This document shows positions 1 to 7,251 of a stretch of DNA of 8,288 bases, piece after piece; position 1 is the first letter of the stretch, and every line of letters begins with the position of its first letter. The translations under genes were made by a program, and so were the position numbers. This stretch comes from Wenzhouxiangella sp. GTDB taxonomy: Bacteria; Pseudomonadota; Gammaproteobacteria; Xanthomonadales; Wenzhouxiangellaceae. The stretch lies in assembly GCA_007119095.1 (NCBI GenBank), contig SKQI01000148.1, positions 1 through 8,288 on the forward strand, read 5' to 3'. Under the pieces are notes generated by a model. That model had not been told where the DNA came from. It saw only the letters and a program-made list of their open reading frames with translations, and searched no databases.

Positions 1-18
1 AGGCCCCGCATCTGCTGA

Positions 19-84
19 CTTTTGCTCGGTCGCGGATCCTCACCGTACAGGTGAGTACGCCTCCGGCCCGCTCGGTCGCAAAAG
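19..84. repeat. Compact repeat-like element upstream of ftsZ
   Basis: A 66-base unit has inverted ends CTTTTGC (19-25) and GCAAAAG (78-84). Inside them the 10-mer GCTCGGTCGC occurs twice in direct orientation, at 24-33 and 70-79. Its centre can fold in two competing ways: CTCACC (39-44) with GGTGAG (50-55), or CGTAC (44-48) with GTACG (55-59). Short frames are open across it on both strands (for example plus-strand 2-145), but none resembles the C-terminus of FtsA, which normally precedes ftsZ. I infer a small dispersed repeat or a structured non-coding element. Its copy number cannot be judged from one window, and the open frames could still be the tail of an unknown gene entering from the left. 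Confidence 0.4.
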
Positions 85-186
85 CCACCAGCTACGGGAC
101 CTGGAGACGTTTCGCGACGAAGGCGTCATGAATAAGGGAGGGTAAGGACTGTTGATTGTTTTGTTGATTGATATTTGGCGAGCTTT

Positions 187-193
187 AGAGGAG
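187..193 (+). promoter_or_regulatory. Ribosome binding site of ftsZ
   Basis: The purine stretch AGAGGAG lies 10 bases before the ATG at 204 and is a good Shine-Dalgarno match. It supports that start, as does the near match of the N-terminus to other FtsZ proteins. No convincing -35/-10 pair was found in the AT-rich stretch at 150-180. Confidence 0.65.
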
Positions 194-203
194 TACAGAC
201 ATC

Positions 204-1358
204 ATGCCGTTTGAATTGGTAGAAAATTACACACCGGGTGCGACCATCAAGGTCGTTGGTATTGGCGGCGGCGGCGGTAACGCGGTCAGCCAGATGGTTG
301 AAACAAGTATCGAGGGCGTGGAGTTCATCTGCGTCAACACCGACTCGCAGGCGCTGCGCAACTTTGCCGGCAAGTCGGTTCTGCAGATCGGCTCCAGCGT
401 TACCAAGGGTCTCGGCGCCGGTGCCAACCCCGAGGTTGGGCGTCAGTCGGCGCTGGAAGACCGCGAACGCATCGCCGAGATGCTGTCCGGTTCCGACATG
501 GTCTTCATCACCGCCGGCATGGGTGGCGGCACGGGCACGGGTGCCGCGCCCGTGATTGCCCAGACGGCCAAGGAGATGGGCATTCTGACCGTGGCCGTGG
601 TGACTCGACCGTTCCCGTTCGAGGGCCAGCGTCGCATGGCCGTGGCCCAGCAGGGAATTGATGAGCTCGGTCACCACGTCGACTCACTGATTACCATTCC
701 CAACGCCAAGTTGCTGAGCGTGTTGGGCAACGAGATCTCGCTGCTGAACGCTTTCAAAGCGGCCAATCAGGTCTTGTCCGGCGCGGTCCAGGGTATTGCC
801 GAGCTGATTACCCGTCCGGGCCTGATCAATGTCGATTTTGCCGACGTGCGCACGGTAATGAGCGAAATGGGCATGGCAATGATGGGCTCAGGCACCGCCT
901 CGGGCGAGGATCGTGCGCTGATGGCGGCCCAGGCGGCGATTGGCTCGCCGTTGCTCGAAGACGTCAACCTGAACGGCGCCTGCGGCATCCTGGTCAACGT
1001 CACTGCCGGCATGAACATGACCATGAAGGAGTTCGAAGAGGTAGGCAGCACCATTGCCGACCTGGCCAGCGACGATGCCACCGTGGTCATTGGTACGGTG
1101 ATTGATCCGGACATGAGCGACGACATCCGGGTAACGGTTGTCGCCACCGGCCTGGGCGACCAGGTGCCCAAGCGCGAAAAGCGCCCGATGAAGGTGGTGC
1201 GCACCGGTACCGACAATCGGGCCGTGTTCCGCGCCACCGACGACCGGGTCGAGGAAGATGATCGGGCCGACAAGCGTGATGGCGGCAAGCTGTTTGGCGA
1301 GCAGAAGGAACTGGACTACCTGGATATTCCGGCCTTTCTGCGCAATCAGGCTGATTGA
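204..1358 (+). CDS. ftsZ: Cell division protein FtsZ
   Basis: FtsZ is the tubulin-like GTPase that polymerises at mid-cell into the ring that recruits the division machinery. The 384-residue product is complete and close to the usual length of about 383. Visible motifs in order are the nucleotide-binding GGGGGN at residues 21-26, the tubulin signature GGGTGTG at 107-113, and the T7 loop NVDFADVR at 209-216, whose D211 and D214 complete the GTPase site of the neighbouring subunit. A variable charged linker covers roughly 317-368. The protein ends in the conserved tail [14 protein letters not shown], the docking peptide for FtsA, ZipA and other partners in this family. The tail implies that a standard FtsA/ZipA-type divisome exists, although ftsA is not visible. 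Strong tandem hairpins after the stop suggest that most transcripts end here. Nothing is missing or odd in the protein. Confidence 0.98.
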   Translation: MPFELVENYTPGATIKVVGIGGGGGNAVSQMVETSIEGVEFICVNTDSQALRNFAGKSVLQIGSSVTKGLGAGANPEVGRQSALEDRERIAEMLSGSDMVFITAGMGGGTGTGAAPVIAQTAKEMGILTVAVVTRPFPFEGQRRMAVAQQGIDELGHHVDSLITIPNAKLLSVLGNEISLLNAFKAANQVLSGAVQGIAELITRPGLINVDFADVRTVMSEMGMAMMGSGTASGEDRALMAAQAAIGSPLLEDVNLNGACGILVNVTAGMNMTMKEFEEVGSTIADLASDDATVVIGTVIDPDMSDDIRVTVVATGLGDQVPKREKRPMKVVRTGTDNRAVFRATDDRVEEDDRADKRDGGKLFGEQKELDYLDIPAFLRNQAD

Positions 1359-1370
1359 TTCCGGGCAGGC

Positions 1371-1419
1371 CTGCCAGTCGGCAGATGTCTGAAGCGGTGG
1401 TAGACGGGGTCTGCCACCG
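1371..1419 (+). other. Hairpins after ftsZ
   Basis: A small stem CTGCC (1371-1375) with GGCAG (1380-1384) is followed by a long stem pairing 1395-1405 with 1409-1419. The long stem has 11 pairs, one of them G-U, and a GGG loop. There is no T run after either. They sit between the ftsZ stop and the stronger hairpin at 1422-1453 and probably protect the 3' end of the ftsZ transcript or assist termination; that role is inferred. Confidence 0.5.
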
Positions 1420-1421
1420 AA

Positions 1422-1464
1422 TGGCCGCGCCGTACTCGCCAACGGCGCGGCCAGACCTTATTAT
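1422..1464 (+). terminator. Probable terminator of ftsZ
   Basis: A perfect 12-base-pair, very GC-rich stem pairs TGGCCGCGCCGT (1422-1433) with ACGGCGCGGCCA (1442-1453) around an 8-base loop. It is followed by the moderately T-rich tail CCTTATTAT. The stem is strong but the T run is interrupted, so termination may be partial or bidirectional. Confidence 0.6.
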
Positions 1465-1515
1465 CAGTGGCAGAGCCGTGTCCGGCATGGATTCGGCTGC
1501 GTAAATGAGACATTT

Positions 1516-1566
1516 TGTTGCCGAAAAGCAACAGTTGTTGCCAAAACAACAACTTTTTGCTTTTTT
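1516..1566. promoter_or_regulatory. Twin dyads upstream of the lpxC promoter
   Basis: Two adjacent inverted repeats stand out from the GC-rich background. The first is TGTTGC (1516-1521) with GCAACA (1528-1533). The second is AGTTGTTG (1533-1540) with CAACAACT (1547-1554). Both have six-base, A-rich loops. The half-site TTGTTGCC recurs at 1515-1522 and 1535-1542, exactly 20 bases apart, about two helical turns. A T-rich run with one GC interruption follows (1554-1566), so the second hairpin also resembles an intrinsic terminator. Either a regulator binding site for lpxC or a second terminator after ftsZ would fit. Confidence 0.5.
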
Positions 1567-1579
1567 GCCACCGCGATTG

Positions 1580-1588
1580 TGCTAATCT
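1580..1588 (+). promoter_or_regulatory. Extended -10 promoter of lpxC
   Basis: TGCTAATCT matches an extended -10 element (TGn followed by a TATAAT-like hexamer). The -35 region is only a T run near 1560-1566, which an extended -10 tolerates. Transcription would start near 1595 and give a leader of about 40 bases before the TTG start of lpxC. Confidence 0.5.
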
Positions 1589-1637
1589 AGCGCGCGTTTC
1601 ATTTGCGTTACACCAGTCTGAAAGGGTCTTAAATCCA

Positions 1638-2549
1638 TTGATCAAGCAAAGAACTCTGAAAAACGTCATTCGTGCCACTGGCGTTGGCATGCATACTGGG
1701 GAAAAGGTACTGATGACCCTGCGTCCGGCGCCGGTGAATACCGGCATCGTTTTTCGTCGCGTTGATCTCGATCCCGTCGTGGAGATCGCTGCCGAGCCGC
1801 ACGAGGTCGGTGATACCGCCTTGTCGACCACGCTGGTCCGCGACGGCGTGCGCATTGCCACCATCGAGCACTTGATGTCGGCTCTGGCCGGTTTGGGGAT
1901 CGACAACTTGTATGTCGATCTGAGTGCATCGGAAGTACCGATCATGGACGGCAGCTCCGGTCCGTTCGTGTTCCTGGTTCAGTCGGCCGGCATCGCCGAG
2001 CAATCGGCCGCCAAGCGTTTCATTCGCGTGCTCAAGACGGTTGAAGTGCGCGATGGCGACAAATGGGTGCGTTTTGAGCCGTTCGAAGGCTTCAAGGTCA
2101 ACTTCACCATTGACTTCGACCACCCGGTCATTCGCAGTCACAGCTGCACGGCCGATCTGGATTTTTCCACCACCTCGTATCTGAAGGAAGTGGCGCGCGC
2201 GCGTACCTTCGGTTTCATGCGTGATATCGAGTACCTGCGCCAGCGCAATCTGGTGCTGGGCGGCAGTCTGGATAATGCCGTGGTTCTGGACGACTACCGC
2301 ATCCTGAACGAGAACGGCCTGCGCTACGAAGATGAATTCGTCAAGCACAAGGTGCTGGACGCCATTGGCGATCTCTACCTGCTGGGACGCAATCCGATCG
2401 GCGCCTTCTCCGGCTTCAAGTCGGGTCACGAGCTCAACAACCAGCTGCTGCGCACCCTGTTGGCGGACGAGGCGGCCTGGGAAGAGGTGACCTACGAAGA
2501 TAACGATCGGGCGCCGATCTCCTACGTGCAGCCGGCGCAAGCCATCTGA
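1638..2549 (+). CDS. lpxC: UDP-3-O-acyl-N-acetylglucosamine deacetylase LpxC
   Basis: LpxC is the cytoplasmic zinc enzyme that deacetylates UDP-3-O-acyl-GlcNAc, the committed step of lipid A synthesis. I place the start at TTG 1638, giving 303 residues beginning (M)IKQRTLK and aligning with the known LpxC N-terminus. The frame stays open 41 codons further upstream to 1515, but that part covers the promoter and dyads and is unlike the family. A weak ribosome site, GAAAGGG (1620-1626), lies 11 bases ahead. The zinc ligands are H78 (in [12 protein letters not shown]), H237 and D241 (in [11 protein letters not shown]). The catalytic residues are E77 and H264 (in KSGHELNN). [13 protein letters not shown] at 188-200 is also typical. 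In enterobacteria LpxC abundance is controlled by FtsH proteolysis through its C-terminus; the tail here ends SYVQPAQAI, and whether that applies is unknown. Confidence 0.96.
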   Translation: MIKQRTLKNVIRATGVGMHTGEKVLMTLRPAPVNTGIVFRRVDLDPVVEIAAEPHEVGDTALSTTLVRDGVRIATIEHLMSALAGLGIDNLYVDLSASEVPIMDGSSGPFVFLVQSAGIAEQSAAKRFIRVLKTVEVRDGDKWVRFEPFEGFKVNFTIDFDHPVIRSHSCTADLDFSTTSYLKEVARARTFGFMRDIEYLRQRNLVLGGSLDNAVVLDDYRILNENGLRYEDEFVKHKVLDAIGDLYLLGRNPIGAFSGFKSGHELNNQLLRTLLADEAAWEEVTYEDNDRAPISYVQPAQAI

Positions 2550-2561
2550 TCGCTTCAGTGA

Positions 2562-2609
2562 TGTCGGCACCAGCAGGTGCCGGCACGGCCCCGTGTTTTC
2601 CCTGGGGCC
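2562..2609 (+). terminator. Possible terminator after lpxC
   Basis: Pairing 2562-2571 with 2576-2585 gives a ten-pair stem (one G-U) around the loop AGCA, starting 12 bases after the lpxC stop. The following bases can form CACG/CGTG (2584-2587 with 2592-2595), directly followed by TTTT (2596-2599). A third option is GGCCCC (2587-2592) with GGGGCC (2604-2609). These folds exclude one another in part. A short T run is present but weak, so leaky termination is the likeliest reading. Confidence 0.45.
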
Positions 2610-2645
2610 ACGGACTGAAATCTGAATAATCTTCCTCTGCCTGCC

Positions 2646-2668
2646 CCACAGGCAGCAGTGGCCTGTGG
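2646..2668 (+). other. Hairpin in the lpxC-secA spacer
   Basis: CCACAGGC (2646-2653) pairs perfectly with GCCTGTGG (2661-2668) around a 7-base loop. It can compete with CTGCC/GGCAG (2641-2645 with 2651-2655). It lies just upstream of the secA -10 box and has no T run. Role unknown. Confidence 0.45.
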
Positions 2669-2699
2669 CTTGCCTGAACATTTCGGTAAACGTTCGGGC

Positions 2700-2705
2700 T
2701 AGAAT
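2700..2705 (+). promoter_or_regulatory. Probable -10 box of secA
   Basis: TAGAAT differs from the consensus TATAAT at one position. The best -35 candidate, TGAACA at 2675-2680, is weak and 19 bases away. Transcription would begin near 2712, leaving a leader of roughly 65 bases. The same GCTAGAAT string precedes the dciA-like gene at 7215-7222. Confidence 0.5.
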
Positions 2706-2721
2706 GGCAGGCTGACTGCTT

Positions 2722-2739
2722 GCGACCCGGTCGGGTCGC
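2722..2739 (+). promoter_or_regulatory. Leader hairpin of secA
   Basis: GCGACCC (2722-2728) pairs perfectly with GGGTCGC (2733-2739) around GGTC, inside the predicted secA 5' leader and 38 bases before the ATG. No T run follows, so it is not a terminator. No Shine-Dalgarno sequence is visible between it and the start at 2778. A role in translation control or transcript stability is possible but unproven. Confidence 0.5.
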
Positions 2740-2777
2740 CCCCACGTGACCTCTGTAGCTGACTTTCTCGACAATCC

Positions 2778-5498
2778 ATGCTTAAAGCCCTCATCACCAA
2801 AATCGTGGGCAGCCGCAACGACCGGCTGGTCAAGCGTCTGCAAAAAGACGTCGATTCAATTAATGCCCTCGAGCCCACGTTCAAGGACCTGTCCGACGAG
2901 GACCTGAAGAAAAAGACCGAGGAGCTGCGCCAGCGTCATCGCGACGGTGCCTCGCTGGATGAGCTGTTGCCCGAGGCCTTTGCCGCGGCCCGCGAGGCTT
3001 CGGTGCGGACCCTGGGTCTTCGTCATTACGATGCCCAGCTCATCGGCGGCATGGTCTTGCATCAGGGCAAGATTGCCGAGATGAAGACTGGCGAGGGCAA
3101 GACCCTGATGGCCACACTGGCGGTCTACCTCAACGCGATCGCCGACAAGGGCGTGCACGTGGTCACGGTCAACGACTACCTCGCCCGTCGCGATGCGGAG
3201 TGGATGAAACCGATCTACGACGCGCTGGGCCTGACCGTCGGCGTGTCGGTGCCGGGCATGGATCCGACCGCCAAGCGCGAAGCCTACGCCGCTGATGTCA
3301 CCTACGGCACCAACAACGAATTCGGCTTTGACTACCTGCGCGACAACATGGCCTTTACCCTGGAGCAGCGAACTCAGCGCGGCCAGGCCTTTGCCATTGT
3401 CGACGAAGTGGATTCCATCCTGATCGACGAGGCGCGCACGCCGCTGATCATTTCCGGCCCCGCCGACGAGGGCCCGGAAATTTACGTGCGCCTGAACAAG
3501 ATTGTGCCGAACCTGGAGCGCCAGGAAGAAGAAGACGGCCCTGGTGATTTCAGCGTTGATGAAAAAACCAAGCAGGTCTACCTGACCGAAGACGGCATGG
3601 CCAAGGTCGAGGAGTTGCTGATCAAGGCTGGCATGCTCAGCGAAGACGACAGCCTGTACAACGCCCACAACCTGGCCCTGATGCATACCTTGAACGCGGG
3701 CTTGCGGGCGCACCACCTGTTCGCCAAGGATGTTGACTACATCGTTCGCGACGGCGAAGTCATCATCGTCGATGAGTTCACCGGCCGCACCCTGCCGGGC
3801 CGGCGCTGGTCGGAGGGCCTGCACCAGGCCGTTGAAGCCAAGGAAGGCGTGCCGATTCAGCGCGAAAACCAGACCCTGGCCTCGATTACCTTCCAGAACT
3901 ACTTTCGGCTCTACGACAAGCTGTCCGGCATGACCGGTACGGCCGATACCGAGGCCTACGAATTCCAGACCATTTACGGGCTGGAAGTGGTCGTGATCCC
4001 GACCCACAAGCCGATGATTCGCGATGACCGGCCTGACCTGGTGTTCCTGACCCAGGCCGAAAAGTTCGACGCCATCGTTGCCGACATCCGTGAGCGTGTG
4101 ACTGAGCAACAGCCGGTGCTGGTCGGTACGACTTCCATTGAGACCTCGGAACTGCTGTCGAAAAAGCTGAAGAAAGAAGGCGTCAAGCACGAGGTGCTGA
4201 ACGCCAAGCAGCACGAGCGCGAGGCCCAGATCGTCGCCCAGGCCGGTCGCCCGGCGGCGGTCACCATTGCCACCAACATGGCCGGTCGCGGTACCGACAT
4301 TGTCCTCGGCGGCAATCTCGAATCCGAGCTGGCCGAGCTGGGCCCGGATGCGCCGGAGCACAAGCGCTCGGAGCTGCGCAAGGACTGGGAGCAGCGCCAG
4401 AAGACCGTCAAAGACGCTGGTGGACTGCACATCATCGGTACCGAGCGCCACGAGTCGCGGCGTATAGACAACCAGCTTCGCGGTCGTTCCGGTCGTCAGG
4501 GTGACCCGGGCTCCAGCCGTTTCTATCTGTCGCTGGACGACAACCTGATGCGCATTTTTGCCTCCGAGCGCATGGGTCAGATGATGCAGAAGCTGGGTAT
4601 GCGCGACGGTGAAGCCATCGAGCACCCCTGGGTCAACCGCGCGATTGAAAACGCACAGCGCAAGGTGGAGGCGCACAACTTCGATTTGCGCAAGCACTTG
4701 CTTGATTTCGACGATGTCGCCAACGACCAGCGCCGGGTGATTTACGCCCAGCGCAACGAGTTGATGGAGGCCGATGAGATCAAGGACACCATTGAAGCCA
4801 TTCGTTTCGAAGTGTTCGACAAGCTGATCAGCCAGTTCATCCCGCCGGAGTCGATCGACGACATGTGGGATCCGGAAGGGCTGGAAAAGGCGCTGGAAGG
4901 CGACTTCGGCATCGAGGTGCCGGTGCGGGCCTGGCTGGAAGCCGACGACGACCTGGAAGAAACGGGTTTGCGCGAGCGCATCCTGGAAAAGGTCGAAGCC
5001 CACTACCAGGCCAAGGAAGAGCAGACCGGTCCGGAAGTCATGCGCCATGTCGAGAAGACGCTGATGCTGAGCATTCTCGACAAGCAGTGGAAGGAACACC
5101 TGGCGAGCATGGATTACCTGCGCCGCGGCATCAATCTGCGCAGCTTTGCCCAGAAGAAACCGCAGCAGGAATTCAAGCGCGAAGGCTTCGAAATGTTCAC
5201 CGCCATGCTGGAATCGATGAAGCACGAGGTGATGAAAGTGCTGTCGCTGGTCCAGATTCGCAGCGAAGAGGACGTCTCCGAAGTCGATCGCCGTCAGAGC
5301 CAGGCCCGGCCGATGCAGTTTCAGCATGCCGAAGCGCAATCAGCGACCGGCGGCCCGGCGCCGGCCGGCCAAGGTGGCGCCCAGCAGGCCGCTGTACCGG
5401 AAACGTTCGTGCGCGATGGGCGCAAGATCGGCCGCAACGAGCCGTGCCCCTGCGGCTCGGGCAAAAAGTACAAGCAGTGCCACGGCAAGCTGGCCTGA
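2778..5498 (+). CDS. secA: Protein translocase ATPase SecA
   Basis: SecA is the ATPase that pushes unfolded preproteins through the SecYEG channel across the inner membrane. The 906-residue product is complete (E. coli has 901) and starts [16 protein letters not shown], as expected. Walker A is MKTGEGKT, residues 102-109, with K108 and T109. The Walker B/DEAD-like motif is DEVD at 209-212, followed by [15 protein letters not shown]. The second nucleotide domain carries TNMAGRGTD at 499-507 and the arginine-rich [11 protein letters not shown] at 566-576. After a low-complexity Ala/Gln/Gly/Pro linker (about 835-885) the tail holds a complete zinc site of the form CxCx8CH (C890, C892, C901, H902), which binds SecB and ribosomes in relatives. 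The E. coli gene is controlled by the arrest peptide SecM; no secM is seen here. It is probably the first gene of an operon with mutT and the transferase gene. Confidence 0.98.
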   Translation: MLKALITKIVGSRNDRLVKRLQKDVDSINALEPTFKDLSDEDLKKKTEELRQRHRDGASLDELLPEAFAAAREASVRTLGLRHYDAQLIGGMVLHQGKIAEMKTGEGKTLMATLAVYLNAIADKGVHVVTVNDYLARRDAEWMKPIYDALGLTVGVSVPGMDPTAKREAYAADVTYGTNNEFGFDYLRDNMAFTLEQRTQRGQAFAIVDEVDSILIDEARTPLIISGPADEGPEIYVRLNKIVPNLERQEEEDGPGDFSVDEKTKQVYLTEDGMAKVEELLIKAGMLSEDDSLYNAHNLALMHTLNAGLRAHHLFAKDVDYIVRDGEVIIVDEFTGRTLPGRRWSEGLHQAVEAKEGVPIQRENQTLASITFQNYFRLYDKLSGMTGTADTEAYEFQTIYGLEVVVIPTHKPMIRDDRPDLVFLTQAEKFDAIVADIRERVTEQQPVLVGTTSIETSELLSKKLKKEGVKHEVLNAKQHEREAQIVAQAGRPAAVTIATNMAGRGTDIVLGGNLESELAELGPDAPEHKRSELRKDWEQRQKTVKDAGGLHIIGTERHESRRIDNQLRGRSGRQGDPGSSRFYLSLDDNLMRIFASERMGQMMQKLGMRDGEAIEHPWVNRAIENAQRKVEAHNFDLRKHLLDFDDVANDQRRVIYAQRNELMEADEIKDTIEAIRFEVFDKLISQFIPPESIDDMWDPEGLEKALEGDFGIEVPVRAWLEADDDLEETGLRERILEKVEAHYQAKEEQTGPEVMRHVEKTLMLSILDKQWKEHLASMDYLRRGINLRSFAQKKPQQEFKREGFEMFTAMLESMKHEVMKVLSLVQIRSEEDVSEVDRRQSQARPMQFQHAEAQSATGGPAPAGQGGAQQAAVPETFVRDGRKIGRNEPCPCGSGKKYKQCHGKLA

Positions 5499-5512
5499 GC
5501 CGCTGATCGGTC

Positions 5513-6454
5513 GTGATTACCGTGGTGGCCGGCGTGCTGCGCGACGAGGCTGGTCGCGTGCTGCTGGCCCAGCGCTTGCCCAGCAAGCACCTGGCCGGCA
5601 CCTGGGAGTTTCCGGGTGGCAAATGCGAGCCCGGTGAGTCCGCCGAGGATGCCCTGGCGCGAGAGCTGGCCGAGGAGCTGGGGATCGAGGTTGGCTCGTC
5701 ATCACCCCTGCTTGGCCTGACCCATCATTACCCGGAAAAGTCGGTGCGCCTGCTATTGCACGAGCTTGTCGACTGGCGCGGCGAGCCGCGCGGTTGCGAG
5801 GGCCAACCGCTGCGCTGGGTGAGCGTCAAGGGTATGGTCGATCTGCCCATGCCCGCGGCCGACCGTCCGATTGTGCGCGTGCTGGATCTTGACCCCCGCT
5901 ATGCCATTACGCCAGACCCGGACCGGGTGGGCGGTATCGAAGGCTTGATCAATGCATGGCAGCAAAGCCTGGCCGCAGGCTTTCGTCTGTTGCAACTGCG
6001 TGCGCATAGCCTCAAGCCCACGGTGCTGGCCGAGATTGCGCCGAGGCTGGGCGAAATGGCCCGTCAGTACGGCGCGCGCTGGTTGCTCAATGGCCCTGCC
6101 GAGCTGGCGCAAGCGGCCGGCGCTGACGGCCTCCATCTGCGCCATGCCGACCTGCTCAAGCAAGATCAGCGCCCGGTGCCGGATAACATGCTGCTTGCCG
6201 CCTCCTGCCACGATCGCGAATCCTTGCAGCTAGCGGCGGCGTTGAATGCCGACTTTGTCTGCTTGTCGCCGGTACGTACCACCCCCAGTCACAGCCAGGC
6301 CGATCCGCTGGGCTGGTCCGGGTTTGCCGGGCTGTGCGCCGACTCGGCCCTGCCGGTGGTGGCCTTGGGGGGTGTCAGTCCTGGCGATCTGGGTACGGCC
6401 AGACAACATGGTGCCTGGGGTGTGGCCGGCATCAGCGCCTTTGGATGTGTGTGA
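5513..6454 (+). CDS. mutT: MutT-type Nudix hydrolase fused to a TenI/ThiE-like domain
   Basis: The N-terminal part (about 1-128) is a MutT-family Nudix hydrolase, which in this family hydrolyses 8-oxo-dGTP to the monophosphate and prevents A:T to C:G errors. The Nudix box is perfect: G36, E42, R50-E51, E54-E55, G57. The C-terminal part (about 130-313) resembles the thiamine phosphate synthase/TenI barrel: QLR at 161-163, LSPVRTTPSH at 251-260, and the phosphate-binding ALGGV at 284-288. The metal-binding NDD motif of true ThiE is replaced by LNGP (192-195), while H233 in SCHD sits where TenI has its catalytic histidine, so thiamine phosphate synthase activity is unlikely. Such fusions are known among gammaproteobacteria. 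The start is GTG 5513, the only start codon after the upstream in-frame stop at 5504 that keeps the whole domain. It lies 14 bases after secA without a clear ribosome site, suggesting translational coupling. secA-mutT order is conserved in E. coli. Confidence 0.92.
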   Translation: MITVVAGVLRDEAGRVLLAQRLPSKHLAGTWEFPGGKCEPGESAEDALARELAEELGIEVGSSSPLLGLTHHYPEKSVRLLLHELVDWRGEPRGCEGQPLRWVSVKGMVDLPMPAADRPIVRVLDLDPRYAITPDPDRVGGIEGLINAWQQSLAAGFRLLQLRAHSLKPTVLAEIAPRLGEMARQYGARWLLNGPAELAQAAGADGLHLRHADLLKQDQRPVPDNMLLAASCHDRESLQLAAALNADFVCLSPVRTTPSHSQADPLGWSGFAGLCADSALPVVALGGVSPGDLGTARQHGAWGVAGISAFGCV

Positions 6455-7161
6455 TGGGATGGACTTCGATTGCATTGCCACTGACGCGCCGCGCGCTGCC
6501 TGCGCCGGGGGTGGTTGATCTGTGGTTGACCGATCTCGATGACCTGCCGCTGGAAGCCGGTCCGTCCGGCCTGACCCGGCGCGAGCGAGTGCTGAAGCGC
6601 CGTATCCAGCAGCAATTCGTGCTGCGCCTGCTGCTCGGCAGCTATCTGAAATGTCCCGGCAAGGATGTCGGTATCGTCCGCGGCGAGCGCGGCAAGCCCA
6701 GGCTGGCCGCACCGCTGGATCGCAGTGGTCTGCAATTCAACCTGTCGCACAGCGGCGGCTGGCTGGCCATTGCCGTTGCCCGCGATCTAGAGGTCGGCTT
6801 GGATATCGAAGGCGAACGCCAGCTCAAGCGCGTGGCCGACCTGGCCCAGCGCTACTTTTCCGAGGCCGAGGCAGAATGGATTGCAGGCCTTGATGGCGCG
6901 GCGCAAACGCAGGCCTTTCTGGCCCAGTGGACCGCGCGCGAGGCCCTGGTCAAGTCCACTGGTACCGGCCTGGCCGGCGCCCTTGGACACATCACCCTTG
7001 AATGGCAACCCGCCCGCATCCGGACCTTGCCGTCTGATTGGCCGCCAGCCGCCGACTGGAGCTTGCTGTCACCCGACATGCCCGCCGACCTGACAGCCAG
7101 CCTGGCCGCTCCCCACCCGAATCTCCAGCTGAACCAATACTTTCTTCAACCCGCCCGCTAG
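6454..7161 (+). CDS. 4'-phosphopantetheinyl transferase (Sfp type)
   Basis: This enzyme moves the phosphopantetheine arm of coenzyme A onto a serine of acyl, peptidyl or aryl carrier proteins. The 235-residue product has the Sfp/AcpT-family motifs in order: GKPR at 80-83, FNLSHS at 95-100, VGLDIE at 114-119 with the magnesium ligands D117 and E119, and WTAREALVK at 159-167 with E163 and K167. The length fits the long, Sfp-like class rather than the short AcpS class. The ATG at 6454 shares one base with the TGA of mutT, typical of coupled translation. GTG 6451 or ATG 6445 in the same frame are alternatives that add only one or three residues. The carrier substrate is unknown, since no polyketide, peptide or fatty acid synthase gene is nearby. 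It may serve fatty acid synthesis, secondary metabolism, or both. Confidence 0.9.
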   Translation: MGWTSIALPLTRRALPAPGVVDLWLTDLDDLPLEAGPSGLTRRERVLKRRIQQQFVLRLLLGSYLKCPGKDVGIVRGERGKPRLAAPLDRSGLQFNLSHSGGWLAIAVARDLEVGLDIEGERQLKRVADLAQRYFSEAEAEWIAGLDGAAQTQAFLAQWTAREALVKSTGTGLAGALGHITLEWQPARIRTLPSDWPPAADWSLLSPDMPADLTASLAAPHPNLQLNQYFLQPAR

Positions 7162-7216
7162 ACCCCTGTCCCTTGCCACCAAAGCTCCATACCTGCGCCA
7201 AGCTGCCATGCTCAGC

Positions 7217-7222
7217 TAGAAT
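7217..7222 (+). promoter_or_regulatory. Probable -10 box of the dciA-like gene
   Basis: TAGAAT, preceded by GC as at the secA promoter, lies about 30 bases before the ATG at 7252. No good -35 is visible. The stem GTGAC (7226-7230) with GTCAC (7239-7243) would lie at or near the transcript start. There is no recognisable Shine-Dalgarno sequence. Confidence 0.4.
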
Positions 7223-7251
7223 CCAGTGACTACCCATTGTCACCTTCCCCC

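Noticed and set aside
150..186. Promoter for ftsZ in the AT-rich stretch
   Set aside because: TTGATT and TTGTTG resemble -35 boxes, but no -10 box lies at a suitable distance.
126..677. 183-codon minus-strand frame opposite the start of ftsZ
   Set aside because: It overlaps the conserved N-terminal half of ftsZ and has no recognisable domain.
2561..2629. 22-codon frame from ATG 2561 as a SecM-like leader peptide
   Set aside because: It has no ribosome site, no signal peptide and no SecM arrest motif, and it coincides with stable hairpins typical of a transcript end.
1629..2843. 404-codon open frame on the minus strand opposite lpxC
   Set aside because: It is a shadow of lpxC and runs through the hairpin-rich spacer and promoter. 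No family resemblance.
2856..5339. 827-codon open frame on the minus strand opposite secA
   Set aside because: Long antisense frames arise from codon bias in GC-rich genes. secA has full motifs along its length, and the antisense product matches no family I know.
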